Part shown: piece after piece, positions 1 to 10,711 of the stretch
How positions within the stretch are numbered: the first letter of the stretch is position 1
Layout of the letters: the number at the start of each line of letters is the position of its first letter
Assembly: GCA_021209875.1 (NCBI GenBank)
Contig: JAGYVD010000008.1
Coordinates: forward strand, 310,001-374,000
DNA: 64,000 bases
DNA from: Rosellinia necatrix
Lineage: Eukaryota > Ascomycota > Sordariomycetes > Xylariales > Xylariaceae
Direction of reading: 5' to 3'
Position numbers and translations under genes: made by a program
The notes under the pieces: model-generated
Databases searched by the model: none
What the model saw: the letters and a program-made list of their open reading frames with translations, nothing else
What the model was told of the DNA's origin: nothing

Positions 1-3000
1 TTAAATAAAATATATATAAAAATATAAATTAATTAAAAATAAAAATTAAATAAAAATTAAATAATAATAAAAGCTAAATAAAAATACAAATTAAATAAAA
101 TATACATAAAAATGCAATAAAAATTAAATAATAATATAAATTAAATAAAATATATTTATAAATTCAATAAAAATTAAATAATAATAAAAGCTAAATAAAA
201 ATACAAATTAAATAAAATATACATAAAAATTAACTAAAAATTTAAAAAATTAAATGATAATAAAAATTAATAAAAATTCAATATATATAAAAATCCAAAA
301 AATTAATAAAAATTAAATAATAATGAAAATTAATAAAAATTAATAAAAATTTAAAATTTACAAAAATTTTATATTTAAAAACTTAATAAAGATAAAAATA
401 AAAAATAAATATTATTTTAATTATTACTGTTATAAATATTCTTATTATAAAAATTATTATTATTATAATTATAACTATTTTAATTATTATTTTTATTATT
501 ATTTTAATTATTATTATGTTAATTTTTATTATTTTAAATATTATTATTTAAACATAAAATTATATTTAATTTTTAAATTAAAATAAAATAGAATAACATA
601 ATAAATAAATTAACAATAAAACTATTAACATAAAGTTAAAATAAATAATAATAAAACAAAAACTATTATATAAAATAATAATAAATTTTTAAAAAACAGA
701 TAATAATAATAATATTATTATTATATTAATAAATTAATTAATACAGCTTTTATATAATTTTATTAATAGTGCTACTAGCGGCGCTATAACAGGTTTATAA
801 AAGTTAATATATGCTAAAACATAAAGCTTATAGCAATTAAAAGCATATATTTTAATAATAATTAAAAATATTAATAAATATATAAAATATAACGTATATT
901 TTTATATTTATATTAATATAACATTTATTTTTTATTAATATTTTATAATAGTTATATATTAAACTTTATAACTATAACCTGTTTAGCATATATAACGTAA
1001 TAATTTGCAGCTATTTAAATATTAATAAAATATTATTTTATTAATAATATTATATAAACTTACTATTAACTATTTTATATATATACGCTTTTATTACTTT
1101 TTATAACGCTATAACTGTTTTAAATTATATACGTAATTTTTATTTTTATTTAATATAATTCTATGTACTAGCTTTTAAAATAATGCTTTAAATATTAATA
1201 ACTCGATTTATTTTTAACAATATTTAATTTTTAAAATATATTGTTTATATTATTAATTATTAATTTATATATTAATTAATATTATAATCAGTTAAAAGCT
1301 TATTTTTTGTTTTTATTATTGTTTGTTCTGTATATATAAAATTGTTTTTTTAATTTTACTTTTAATAATTATATTATTAGTAAGTTTTTGTTTTTTTTAG
1401 GCGTTTAATAGCCCAAAGACTTTTATTATTATTAAAAAGCTGTTATTTTATAATAAAAAGTAGTAATAATTTTAAAATAAACTTTAATTATTAAAAATAA
1501 TAGTTAATATTATAAATAACAACTATAAATACTTAATATTTATATTTGTTTAAAAAATAATGTTTTAAAACTTTATATAATAATATATTTAAACGGGTTA
1601 ATAATATGAGATTTTTATATATAAATACCAGAGTAAAATTTATTATTAATAGTAATTTAAACAATAAAGTAATTTATAGCAGCATAACAAAAATATTATA
1701 AAGTAAATATTATAAAAAAAAGTGTTTTTTTGCTGTTTTAATAAATATAAATAATTTTAAATAAATAAAAGTCTGACCTGTTTATTATTTAATATAGCTA
1801 TAATATAAATTAATACAATAAAAGATTTTTATAATAAATAATTTTATTTTTAAATTATTATATTATATATATTAAATTTAATTTAATTTATTTATTATTT
1901 GCTGCTGTTTATAATAATTAACAGCAAATGATTTATTTTTATTTAAAAAGCTTAAAAACTTATAAATAATTATAACAGATTATTACTTATATTTTTTCTG
2001 CTTTTTAATTATATTATTTTTAATTTTTAGTTGTAAACTTTAATATTATATTATAATAAAACAAAATTAATATTTTTATAACTTTTAACGTTAAACGTTT
2101 ATAATTAGTTTTTTATAGCATTAAATATTTTTAATAGTTTTAATAACGTTTTTAAGAGCTTGTTTATTATATAATTTTAACCGTTAGTATTTAATATATA
2201 AATATTTTAATTTATTTAAAAAGCTAACTTTAATATTATATATATAATAAAATATAATATTAAACTTTTTAAATATAGTTTTATATTATTTTATAGTTTA
2301 AATAATATAATATAACTAATAATTAAATAATTAAAATTAATAAAATATAATATATATTAAAATATAAAACAAAACATTAAAAATATTAAAAATAAAAAAT
2401 AAAAGTTATAACTAGTGCTTTAAAAATTATATGCTGCTATTACTTCATAGCGTTATTATATTTTATTTTTTTAAAAGATATAAAAACAAATATATTAACC
2501 TGCTATATTAATAATAAACAGTATAAATCAGCTTATTTATTAGCAGCAAGTTATTTAAAAAACCTAGCTTTATAATAAACAGATTTTTATTATTTATATA
2601 TTAATTTTATATTAATTAAGTTTTAATTATATATTAATTATATATTAATTATAAATAATTAAAATTATTTATATTTTATAACAACGTTATTTAATTTACG
2701 CCTAAGTTATGTTTAATTTATTATATAACGTAATAAACAACTTTTATTTTATAACCTAGCTTTAGTTTATTATTTTAAACTATCGGCTAATATTTTATTT
2801 ATAATTAAAAATTTTTGTTATTTTTATATTAAAATTTTAATGAAAAAATATCAATAATATAAATACTAAATTTATAAAACAGTATTACTTATAATATATA
2901 AATAATATTTAATTTAAATTTATATTTTAAAATATTATAATATATTTTATTAATATTAAATAAAAACTTTATTATTTATTAATTAATATATAAAACGTTT

Positions 3001-5195
3001 TATATAAAACTACTGCTATAAATATATAAAATATTTATATTTGTTTTTATAAATATAATCTATATACTGCTTTAAAAATATTTATAATAAATAATAAATT
3101 TAGCTTAAATATATTTTTTTAAAAACGTTTTTAATAAAAATAATACTATATTATTTTGCTGCGTTAATATTAGCTATTTTTTATGCTTTTTTTATATTAT
3201 TTAGCTAATAATCAGCGCTTTTTTTATTTTATTAAATATTAAACACTTTGTTTAAAACGCTAAAAAAATATAAGCAGACCTATATATAAATAAACGCTTT
3301 AAAATTAATTATAAGCTATATATAATTAGTAGCACTATTTAAATAATATATATTATATTAATATTTTATTTTTAATTATTTTATATATTAATTTTAAATT
3401 TTTATTAGCTGCAGTAATGAATAACTTATATTAATATTAGCATTAAACGCTAAAAGCAATTTTAAACAATATAACAAGCTTTAATTAAAACTAGTATTTT
3501 TATAAATTAACAGCTGTTAAAATTAATATAAAATATTAAAACCTGTTAAAACTTTATTTTAATTATATTTGTTTAAATATAATATATATATTTAATAATT
3601 GTTATATATATCATTAAAATTGTTATTAATAAAACATATTTATTATATTTTTAAATATTTAAACTTATATAAAGTATTTTATTAAAATAAGCGCTATTTC
3701 TTTTGGCTAATTAATAAGTTTAGTTTTATTATAAAAACTAGATTAATTATATATTTTATAATTTTTAATTTATTTTTAAATATTTTAACAATTATAAAAA
3801 TAAATTATTTTAAAATAAAGTTTAATTTGTTTTTAAAAATAAATCTGGCTTATTATTATTAATTACTGCTTTTAATTCTAGTTTTATAAAATTAACTAAA
3901 TATATTTTAAAAACATTTAAATATAACCTAGATTTTTATAACTTATATTATTATTATATTTATTTTTAACAGATCTAATATTATAATTAATAGTTTATTT
4001 AATAGCTAGCAAAAATATTTAAACTAAAGCTGGTTTAACAAAAACAGAAAAAAAAGCAGTAATATATTTAAAATAAATATATAAAATTATTAAAAAAATA
4101 TAATTGCTATATTTTTATAATAATATTAATATAAATAAACATAAATAAAATAATCTTTTTAATATAATTAAATTTTAATAAAGTTTATATATATTTTATA
4201 ATTTTTATAATATTTATATTAATTTTTAATAAAATAATAAGTTTTTAAACAAGTTTTATTAAATTATAAATAAATTATTAACTAGTTTTTAATATATATA
4301 AATTATATAAAATTAAATTTAAATTAATTAATATTAAAATTAATATATAAATTATTAATTTAATTAAAACATTATATTTTTTAATTTATTATAAAGCTAA
4401 AATATTTTAGTTTAGCTGCTTTTATATAAAATATTTTATATATTTAAATAAAAGCTGTTAATTTAAAGCACGTTTAAAATTATATTTAATTTATTTATAA
4501 TTTTAACTACTAATAATTAAATTTTAATATTTTTAAGCTTTATTAATTATTTTATTATTTTTTAAACTTTAATAAATATTAAAAATAATATATTATATAA
4601 TAATAACACTGTTAAAAATATATATATATATATAATTTTTAATTAAGCCTGCAATATTTTTAATTTTTAATATTATTTATATTATAATAAAGCTATTAAA
4701 TAAAACAGTTAAATATATTAATTAAGCTAGAATAATAAAATAAAAAATTAAATTTAAACTTTTAAATAATATTAAAAAAATATTAAAGTTTTTATTAATT
4801 TTATAGCTTATTTTAATAATAAAACTAATATTTTTAAATATTATATTAAAAAAAGCTTAAGCATTAATTTAACCTGCGATTTTAAATCAGCAGCTTGAAT
4901 AAAAAGTTGTTTATATAATAATAAACTATTAAATAATATAATTTTTTAAATTTAATATTAATTAATATAATAATATAATTATAATAATAATTATATAATT
5001 ATTATTATAGTTTAAAATAATATTTTTATATTAAATTTATTAAATTTATTTTAAATAATATATATATATTTATTTATAATTAATATAATAATTAATATAT
5101 ATATTTAGTTTATTTATATAATTATAATATATATTAAGCTTTTTATATTTATAAATTTTTAAAATTTATAATTTTATTATTAAACTTTTATAAGT
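1..5195. other. AT-rich block, RIP-degraded repeat DNA
   Basis: Almost entirely A and T with long A/T runs, stop codons in every frame and no reading frame of useful length. C and G survive mostly in short scattered words such as GCT, AGC and GTTT. This is the composition expected of transposon DNA saturated by repeat-induced point mutation. The block may hold the 5' part of the LINE that starts near 5.2 kb, but I cannot identify the original elements by eye. The change to normal composition is sharp, within about 60 bp around 5200–5260. Confidence 0.75.
64..230. repeat. Two-copy AT-rich tandem repeat, period 117 bp
   Basis: A stretch beginning ATAATAAAAGCT at position 64 recurs at 181, and the next roughly 50 bases match almost exactly. 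Copies are therefore spaced 117 bp apart. The second copy runs only to about 230 before diverging. No gene is associated with it. It could be a remnant of an internal tandem array in a decayed element. Confidence 0.55.
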
Positions 5196-5251
5196 TCTAA
5201 GCTTTTATAAGCTTTCATGGGCTTTTATAAGCTTTAGGCTTTTATAGGCTC

Positions 5252-6292
5252 TTGTGGGCTTTGGGCTTTGCTAAGGGCCCAGCCCATGCTGAAATGGGCC
5301 CCCAAAGCCTATTTGGGCCGTGGGTTCTTGGCAATTGGGCTGGGCCCGACAACCCTACGTGTGGGGCGTTCTCCAATGTATTTAGCCTTCATAGCTTTGA
5401 CACCAAGAACCTACAGATCGCGTGGAACAATGTTGGACGTTCAAGGGAAGCGCATCTTACGCTACTCTCGTGATGCAACGATATGAAAATAGATATTATA
5501 CAAGTACAAGAACCCTGGTGGCATAAAGGGACTAAAACGCAAACACACCCGGGGTACGAGCTATACGCACCGGTTGATAGCTGGGAAAATTTGCGAACAG
5601 GGCCGCGAGTGCTTACCTACGTAAGGAAAGGAGGTGGCTTGCAGGTACAACAACAAAGGCCGGTCAACTCGCGGGACCTTCTCTGGGTAAAAATAAATGG
5701 TATAGCGCTCCTGAATTGCTATAGGGAGCCAGGCACAGATGAGGTAATAGATTATATCACCTCACTCATACCGCCACAGCGGTTCGTTATTGGTGGTGAC
5801 CTAAACGCACATGACAGCCAATGGGAGCCAGGGGTTGAGAGTAGCGGTAGGGGCCGCGAGCTGGTGGTATGGTCCTTAACAAGCGGGGCGACGTTTATAT
5901 GGGAGATCGGGGAGCCTACACATAACCAGGGCCATGTTTTAGACCTAACCTTCTCAAATATCCCTTTTGCGAACACAGAGAGGCGCAGGCGCTTAAGAAC
6001 GTCATCAGATCACGAAACGTTATTAACAACAATCCCAGGGAGAGGAAGAGAGCAGCTTGAACAATACCACCACCGCGTGAGGGACGACGATGTGCACACC
6101 TTTATTGGCTTGGTAGCTACGGGGACCGATCAGCTCCCAGATACGAGGGCGCTGAACACTCCAGAAGAGATCGACCGAGCGGCAGAAGCCTTTACACAAA
6201 TGTGGGAGGGGTGCCTAAAGGTGGCGGGCACCCCTACACGCACAAGCCCGAGGGCTGCGCCCTGGTGGACAGACGAATGTAAGAGGGCCTGA
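5252..6292 (+). pseudogene. LINE ORF2, endonuclease (APE/EEP) part
   Basis: This part would nick target DNA to prime reverse transcription. The opening Asn-Leu-Gln-Ile segment near 5410 and the Ile-Gln-Val-Gln-Glu-Pro-Trp motif near 5500 mark the start of an exonuclease/endonuclease/phosphatase fold. The motif GGDLNAHDSQW lies near 5791–5825, and the catalytic Ser-Asp-His of the last motif at about 6005–6013. TGA stops at 5471–5473 and 6290–6292 interrupt the frame; both would arise from CGA by one C-to-T change. Reading resumes in the same frame after each. The ATG at 5483 is only an internal methionine, because the domain clearly begins upstream of the 5471 stop. Confidence 0.8.
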
Positions 6293-7921
6293 AAGACCTG
6301 GAAGCATTCAGAACACCCTGGTCTTATTAAAAGAGGGCAGGAACGCTGGACGGAGCAACGTAGGGATTTCCTTAGAGTGGTACGCAAGTCGAAGAGAGAG
6401 TACTGGCGCAAGATCTTGGCAGAAGCCAAAGACGGCCCGGAGTTGTACCGGATCATCGCATGGCACAAGCTAGGTACTACTCTTAAGTCCCCCCCTCTTG
6501 TGGTAGAGGGAAGAGAGATAGTAGATACTTTGGAAAAGGTGGAAGCACTTGAGGAACTTACTCTTAAGTGTTACAATAACGATGATGGCTTAGATGGCGA
6601 CCTACTAGATGGATGGTCATCGGAGGAGCTTACGCCAGGCCTGGAATGGAATCCCACGGCTACTCAAGAGGAGGTTGAGGAGCACACCATAGGGGTCAGC
6701 AGCACGACCCCGGGGGTTGACGGGACTACTGTGCGCTTGATGACGTGGTGCTGGGGCCTGATTAAGCACTGGGTGCACTCTTTTGCCAAAAGGTGCCTAG
6801 CTCTTGCCCACATACCAGCCCCCTGGAAGAATGCAGAGGTCTCAATGATCCCAAAGGTAGGCAAAAGGGATCGATCATCTTATAGACCCTACCGACCTAT
6901 AGCTCTACCCTCATGCTGGGGCAAGGGCCTTGAGAGGCTTCTAGCAAAAAGGATGGCGTGGCAAGCGCTTGCCTCGGGGATCATAAGTCCCCAACAAGCG
7001 AGTGCCTTACCGAAAAGATCAGCAATGGACCTTGTTGTATCACTGACACATGATATTGAGTGGGCACTATCTCAGGGACAGGTGGTATCCTTCGCAACAG
7101 TAGATGCCCAGGGAGCCTTTGACGCACTCCTGAAGAACAGGCACTTAAAAAGGATGAGGGAGCAGGGCTGGGACTTAGGCTGGCTCCGGATCGTACAGTC
7201 CTTTCTAACAGGTAGGGAAGTGCGGACAAGATTAGAAGGGAAATCTACCGAGTTTACTGATGTACGCTGTGGCACGCCCCAAGGCTCGCCGCTGTCACCT
7301 GTGCTCTATTTACTATATCTTCTCGAGCTCCTGAACAAGGATAGAAACTTACGCTTCGGCTATGCTGACGACCTCGCCTTTTACCGAGTAGGAAAGACGC
7401 TAGACAAGACTTCAGAAGCGCTGGCAGCGGATATGCGCCTGGCAACGGAGTGGAGCATAGAGAACAAGGTGTTTTTTGCCCCAGAGAAATGCGAGGCAAT
7501 GCACTTCACAAGGAAACGAGGGCACTACAACCCGGATATAGTAGTAAACAGCTCGCTCACTCTCACACCAATAACGGCGGAGCCGGGCACGGAGGGGCCC
7601 ACGGCAAATCGGAAGAAGCTGCAACCTGCGATACGATGGCTAGGCATATGGTTTGACCGAAAGCTAACGTTCCGAAGGCACGTGCAGGAACGTTGCAAAA
7701 GAGCGATGGCGCTTTCTATGCATATTAGGAGCTTGGCAAATACAAAATATGGACCTCCTCCAGCTGCGATCCGGAAAGCAATAATCACCTGCGTGCTACC
7801 TATGGCGCGATACGGAGCAGAGGCATGGTATGGGGGCAGAACGAAGCCGGGGAAGAACGGCACGGAAGTCAGAGCAAAAGTAGGCTGGCACATTGACCAG
7901 GTCCAAAAGGTTATCAACTAG
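6293..7921 (+). pseudogene. LINE ORF2, reverse transcriptase part
   Basis: This continues the endonuclease frame without a shift. The reverse transcriptase core is clear: the catalytic Tyr-Ala-Asp-Asp box is at 7361–7372, preceded by the CGTPQGSPLSPVLYLLYL motif near 7270–7320 and by the DAQGAFDALLKNRHL segment near 7104–7150. In the element it would copy the RNA at the nicked target. The segment ends at a TAG (7919–7921) that would derive from CAG. The frame is open back to 6293, so the apparent start at 6377 is just an alternative-start codon inside the ORF. Confidence 0.85.
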
Positions 7922-9277
7922 ACCATCAGGGGAGCGCTGCCGGTATGGCGGACAACCCCAAATAACACACTCTGCAGGGACGCCGGAGTTCCCACAGCAG
8001 GGCTAGTTCTAGAGGAGGCTCGGCTCCAACTCGCACTCCGTCTGCGCACAGTAGACGGAAAGCACCCTCTGTTGCGAAGGATGGGAGTGCCCACGGCGAC
8101 ACGAGGCAAAAGGGCGGGACAGCGCCTACAGGCGGTCATAAAACTCCAACGAGCGGCAACCCTGCTCCCAGAGATAGATCGAATCAAGATAGAGGTGCCG
8201 AGTTACCCAGAAGGCTCGCGCACGCACCCGACAGGAGAACCCAGGCTCTCAAAGAAAGAGGCAGCAGAGGAATTCCGTGATTGGGAGTTCTGGCTTACGG
8301 ACCGAGAGGTAGTGATCTACTCAGATGGATCGAAGCACAATGGTAAAACGGGTTACGGCTATGTGATCCACCAAAATAGGACTCGCCGTGCGGCCGGCCG
8401 GGCCAGCCTGGACGAGCTCTTCGAGGTCTTTGATGCAGAGGCAACCGGGGCGTGGAGAGGCCTGGAACTGGCATTAAAGACCATAGGGCGCCAAGAAGAG
8501 GGACTCACCTTCTGGGTATGCCTAGATAATACTGCGGCTATCTCTGGGCTTTGGGGGAGGTCACCGACAACCTCGCAGTGGGCCTTTCGGGAGTTCCACA
8601 AGGCTGCAAAGCAATACGACGTGCGCGTCAAGTGGTGCCCTGGCCACATGGGCATCCCTGGGAACGAAGCCGCAGATGAGCAAGCCAAGACGGGAACAAA
8701 GGCGCGCAGAGACCCTACTGCACGACCAACGGTTGCGGGGATTAAGAGGCTAATGAAGGAAAGACTTCGAGCCTTTAGAAGGCAGCACTGGAGAGGGCTT
8801 GAGAAAGGCCTATCCACACGCTACAAGCGATGGAAGCTGGACAACGACTTGAACTGCCCAGAGGAGCTCAACCTCGGGCGAGAAGAGTTGTACTGCTTCT
8901 TAGCGGTGCGATCGGGCTATGGCGACTTTGCGTGGTACTATAAGAAGTTTAAGCACGACGAGGCAGGACTGCGATGCAGCTGCGGACGTAGTAAGACGCT
9001 AGAACATTTAATATACTGCAAGAATATATTTAGGAAGTTTTTTTAATAGCTCTGGCTATCGAGGGACCGCTTAAGGCGCTACTTATATACCGACACAGAA
9101 AAGAGAGACTATTTACGCGATTTTATGTGGCATTTAGAAGCTTTTAAAAGCTTTTTTGATGATATTAAATTTTACCGCGATATATGCCCGAGGAATGTAC
9201 AGCAAGCGGACGACGAAAGCGAAAAGCAAAGTGAAAAGGATCGAGACCTAGAGATCGAAGTAGAGGTGATGGATTAG
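7922..9277 (+). pseudogene. LINE ORF2, RNase H and C-terminal Cys/His part
   Basis: Same frame again. The ribonuclease H domain has its four acidic positions in recognisable context: YSDGS near 8319, DAEATGAW near 8431, CLDNTAA near 8518 and GNEAADEQAK near 8660. It would remove template RNA. A C-terminal motif with Cys-Ser-Cys-Gly followed by His and Cys (about 8974–9022) matches the Cys/His box common at the end of LINE ORF2. Adjacent TAA and TAG stops at 9044–9049 would derive from CAA CAG. The same frame then stays open and protein-like, rich in Glu, Lys and Asp, to a final TAG at 9275–9277, just before the poly(A) run. Confidence 0.8.
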
Positions 9278-9293
9278 GGGAGGGAAAGAAGGG

Positions 9294-9311
9294 AAAAAAA
9301 AAAAAAAAAAA
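9294..9311 (+). repeat. 18-A run after LINE ORF2
   Basis: An uninterrupted run of 18 A follows the LINE stop at 9277 and is followed by a G-rich stretch. It could be the reverse-transcribed tail, or an internal A-run if the 3' UTR continues to the (ACT)n tract at 9687–9706. Confidence 0.6.
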
Positions 9312-9686
9312 GGGGGCGGGGGAGGGAGGGAGGGGTGAATATCTACCCTCTCCCCCTCTTTCCCCTGCTCTATGCAGGTATAAGTAATAAGCAAGCTTCT
9401 ATAGCAGGCTTAAGGAAGCGCGCGAGCGCGCATGTATTACAGAGAATACCATGCCCAAGCGGCGAGAGAGAACAAAGATACCAGGACCACCCTCAACCGG
9501 CGGAGGGACACTGGTGAGAAGGTCGGATTACCGACAGATGCCGCGAGGCTAGACTTGTTGGAGACTGGCGATGCCATCAGGGGAGGGAAGAGCATAGGAT
9601 GGTTTCGTCGGGGGCTCAACACACCCCCAATGCCCTTCGGGAGGCTTGCTGGGAGCATGTAAATAGCTTCTAGCCTGGGTGCAATC

Positions 9687-9706
9687 ACTACTACTACTAC
9701 TACTAC
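9687..9706 (+). repeat. (ACT)n microsatellite, possible LINE tail
   Basis: About six and a half ACT units sit at the end of a GC-rich segment that runs on from the LINE. LINEs of the I group often end in simple repeats, so this may mark the 3' end. A similar (TAC)n tract stands alone at 43417–43445, so it may equally be an ordinary microsatellite. Confidence 0.5.
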
Positions 9707-9790
9707 AAACTAAACTCACTGGAGTATGCGTCTGGTGCTGCTTCCTGACGTTTACCGCATTGGCGGGCACGTACGTATACGGATAAAAAG

Positions 9791-10119
9791 TGTTGAGAAT
9801 TATGAGAACGTAGTGTATTGCCTTAAGGAACAAGTCTAAGTACAGAAGGTAGGAGGGGTACCTCCGTTTATATAGTAGATGTGTGTGGGTCGTTGTACCC
9901 AACCTCCTCACTTTACCTGTCACAGTTCATACTGCTGGTAGTTCCAGAAATGACTTATGTTATTGCACAAGGAGGGAAAACTCCTCGCTTGGTCAGTCGC
10001 CAGCTATTCGCTTCTTTTATATACAGTATTCTGGCCCGTGCCCTAGTGGGGTCCTTTGGTTAGAACTAGTTCCGTGACATTACCAGCAGTGGCTAAGACA
10101 TCATCACCCAATTCCAACA
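9791..10119 (+). mobile_element. Outer solo LTR with nested insertion; TSD AAAAG
   Basis: The element starts TGTTGAGAATT and ends TTCCAACA, so the termini are TGTTG and CAACA. It is flanked by perfect 5-bp duplications AAAAG at 9786–9790 and 10120–10124. Its 329 bp include a second LTR plus duplication at 9918–10084; without them it is 162 bp. No internal retrotransposon region lies next to it, so it is a solo LTR left by recombination. Normal base composition argues against strong RIP. Confidence 0.75.
9918..10079 (-). mobile_element. Inner solo LTR nested in the outer LTR; TSD TTACC
   Basis: This 162-bp unit starts TGTCACAG and ends TCCGTGACA. Perfect 5-bp duplications TTACC flank it at 9913–9917 and 10080–10084. 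It matches 43646–43807 along its whole length in inverted orientation. A TATATAAAAGAAGCG motif reads on the minus strand, which suggests an LTR promoter and is why I give strand minus. It interrupts the outer LTR and so inserted later. Confidence 0.8.
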
Positions 10120-10230
10120 AAAAGCTACTGCGTAAATCTATTATCTAACAAATGTACATTGCAAGGCCTCACAGTCATAATATATTGCCTAGGCAGAAGT
10201 CCCATGTTATCAAAGTAACCACTAGGCATC

Positions 10231-10321
10231 ATGTCATAGTTCGTACTGCTGGTAGGCCCAATATTGACTGTTGTCATTGGGCGAGAAAGGAAGTTCTAGG
10301 TCTAAAATTAAGCTCCGTGCT
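10231..10321 (-). repeat. Diverged short relative of the 162-bp LTR
   Basis: The start (TGTCATAGTTCGTACTGCTG) closely resembles the start of the LTR at 9918, and the end contains AGCTCCGTG, like that LTR's end. The middle is shorter and poorly matched. I read it as an old, internally deleted copy in the same orientation. I found no flanking duplication. Confidence 0.5.
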
Positions 10322-10342
10322 ATCCCTGGGTTTCGGTATTAC

Positions 10343-10568
10343 TTAATTTGGTGACACACCCGGCTGATTGTCTGTTGGCCTAAGGGTCACTTGTGATCTT
10401 TCCAAATGATTAAAGTTCCCAAATATATTTAATTCTGTCTGGGAATCGCCCCTCTCGGGCTTGATCTTTCCCGGCGACATATACTTCGGGGCATTCCATT
10501 CTTTGAGAAGTGGTTTATACGTCGGCAAGCAGGCCGCGAGGATAGAGGCGTTGGGCTCTATGACCTTG
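10343..10568 (-). pseudogene. SAT4/PTH11-type membrane protein, 3' half of exon 6
   Basis: This encodes the last part of a fungal rhodopsin-like (SAT4 family) integral membrane protein: a Glu-Pro-Asn-Ala-Ser-Ile-Leu-Ala-Ala-Cys-Leu-Pro motif, then a polar cytoplasmic-type tail to a TAA at 10343–10345. The same motif is in the intact paralogue at 22164–23662. The 5' half of the gene lies on the same strand at 16393–17499. A 5.8-kb copia-like element separates the two, inserted at the AAAAT duplicated at 10569–10573 and 16393–16397. Counting one copy of the duplication, the six exons total 987 nt, a multiple of three, with no stop. The insertion is therefore the only visible lesion. Confidence 0.85.
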
Positions 10569-10573
10569 AAAAT

Positions 10574-10711
10574 TGTCAAATGTATGTGGGTCACTCCACA
10601 CCTCCGGATATATATTCTACTGAATATCCTAGGTCCTTTGACTTATCTCTATAACTAATTTTATATTTTAAATATATTTTTAACTATTATTATAATTTAT
10701 TTTTTTTAACA
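10574..10711 (+). repeat. 5' LTR of the copia-like element (138 bp)
   Basis: Starts TGTCAAATG and ends TTTAACA. It aligns without gaps to 16255–16392. In its outer (left) part it keeps C and G where the 3' LTR has T and A. In its inner part it is the more mutated of the two. Confidence 0.85.

Larger units (their letters stand above)
5215..9709 (+). mobile_element. Non-LTR retrotransposon (LINE), Tad1/I-like, nearly full-length ORF2
   Basis: One continuous + frame (codons starting at positions equal to 2 modulo 3) runs from at least 5252 to 9277 and encodes, in order, an APE-type endonuclease, a reverse transcriptase, an RNase H and a C-terminal Cys/His motif. That domain order is typical of fungal Tad1/I-type LINEs. 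Five in-frame stops interrupt it (5471, 6290, 7919, 9044, 9047). An 18-A run lies at 9294–9311, and a GC-rich tail continues to an (ACT)n tract at 9687–9706, which may be the true 3' end. No gag-like ORF1 is visible upstream; either the copy is 5'-truncated or its 5' part lies in the RIPed DNA before 5.2 kb. Base composition is normal, unlike the flanking blocks, so this copy has had only light RIP. I did not find target-site duplications. Confidence 0.85.

Noticed and set aside
9432..10077. Several 60–124 codon ORFs around 9.4–10.1 kb
   Set aside because: They overlap the LINE 3' region and the nested LTRs, on both strands, with no protein-family resemblance.
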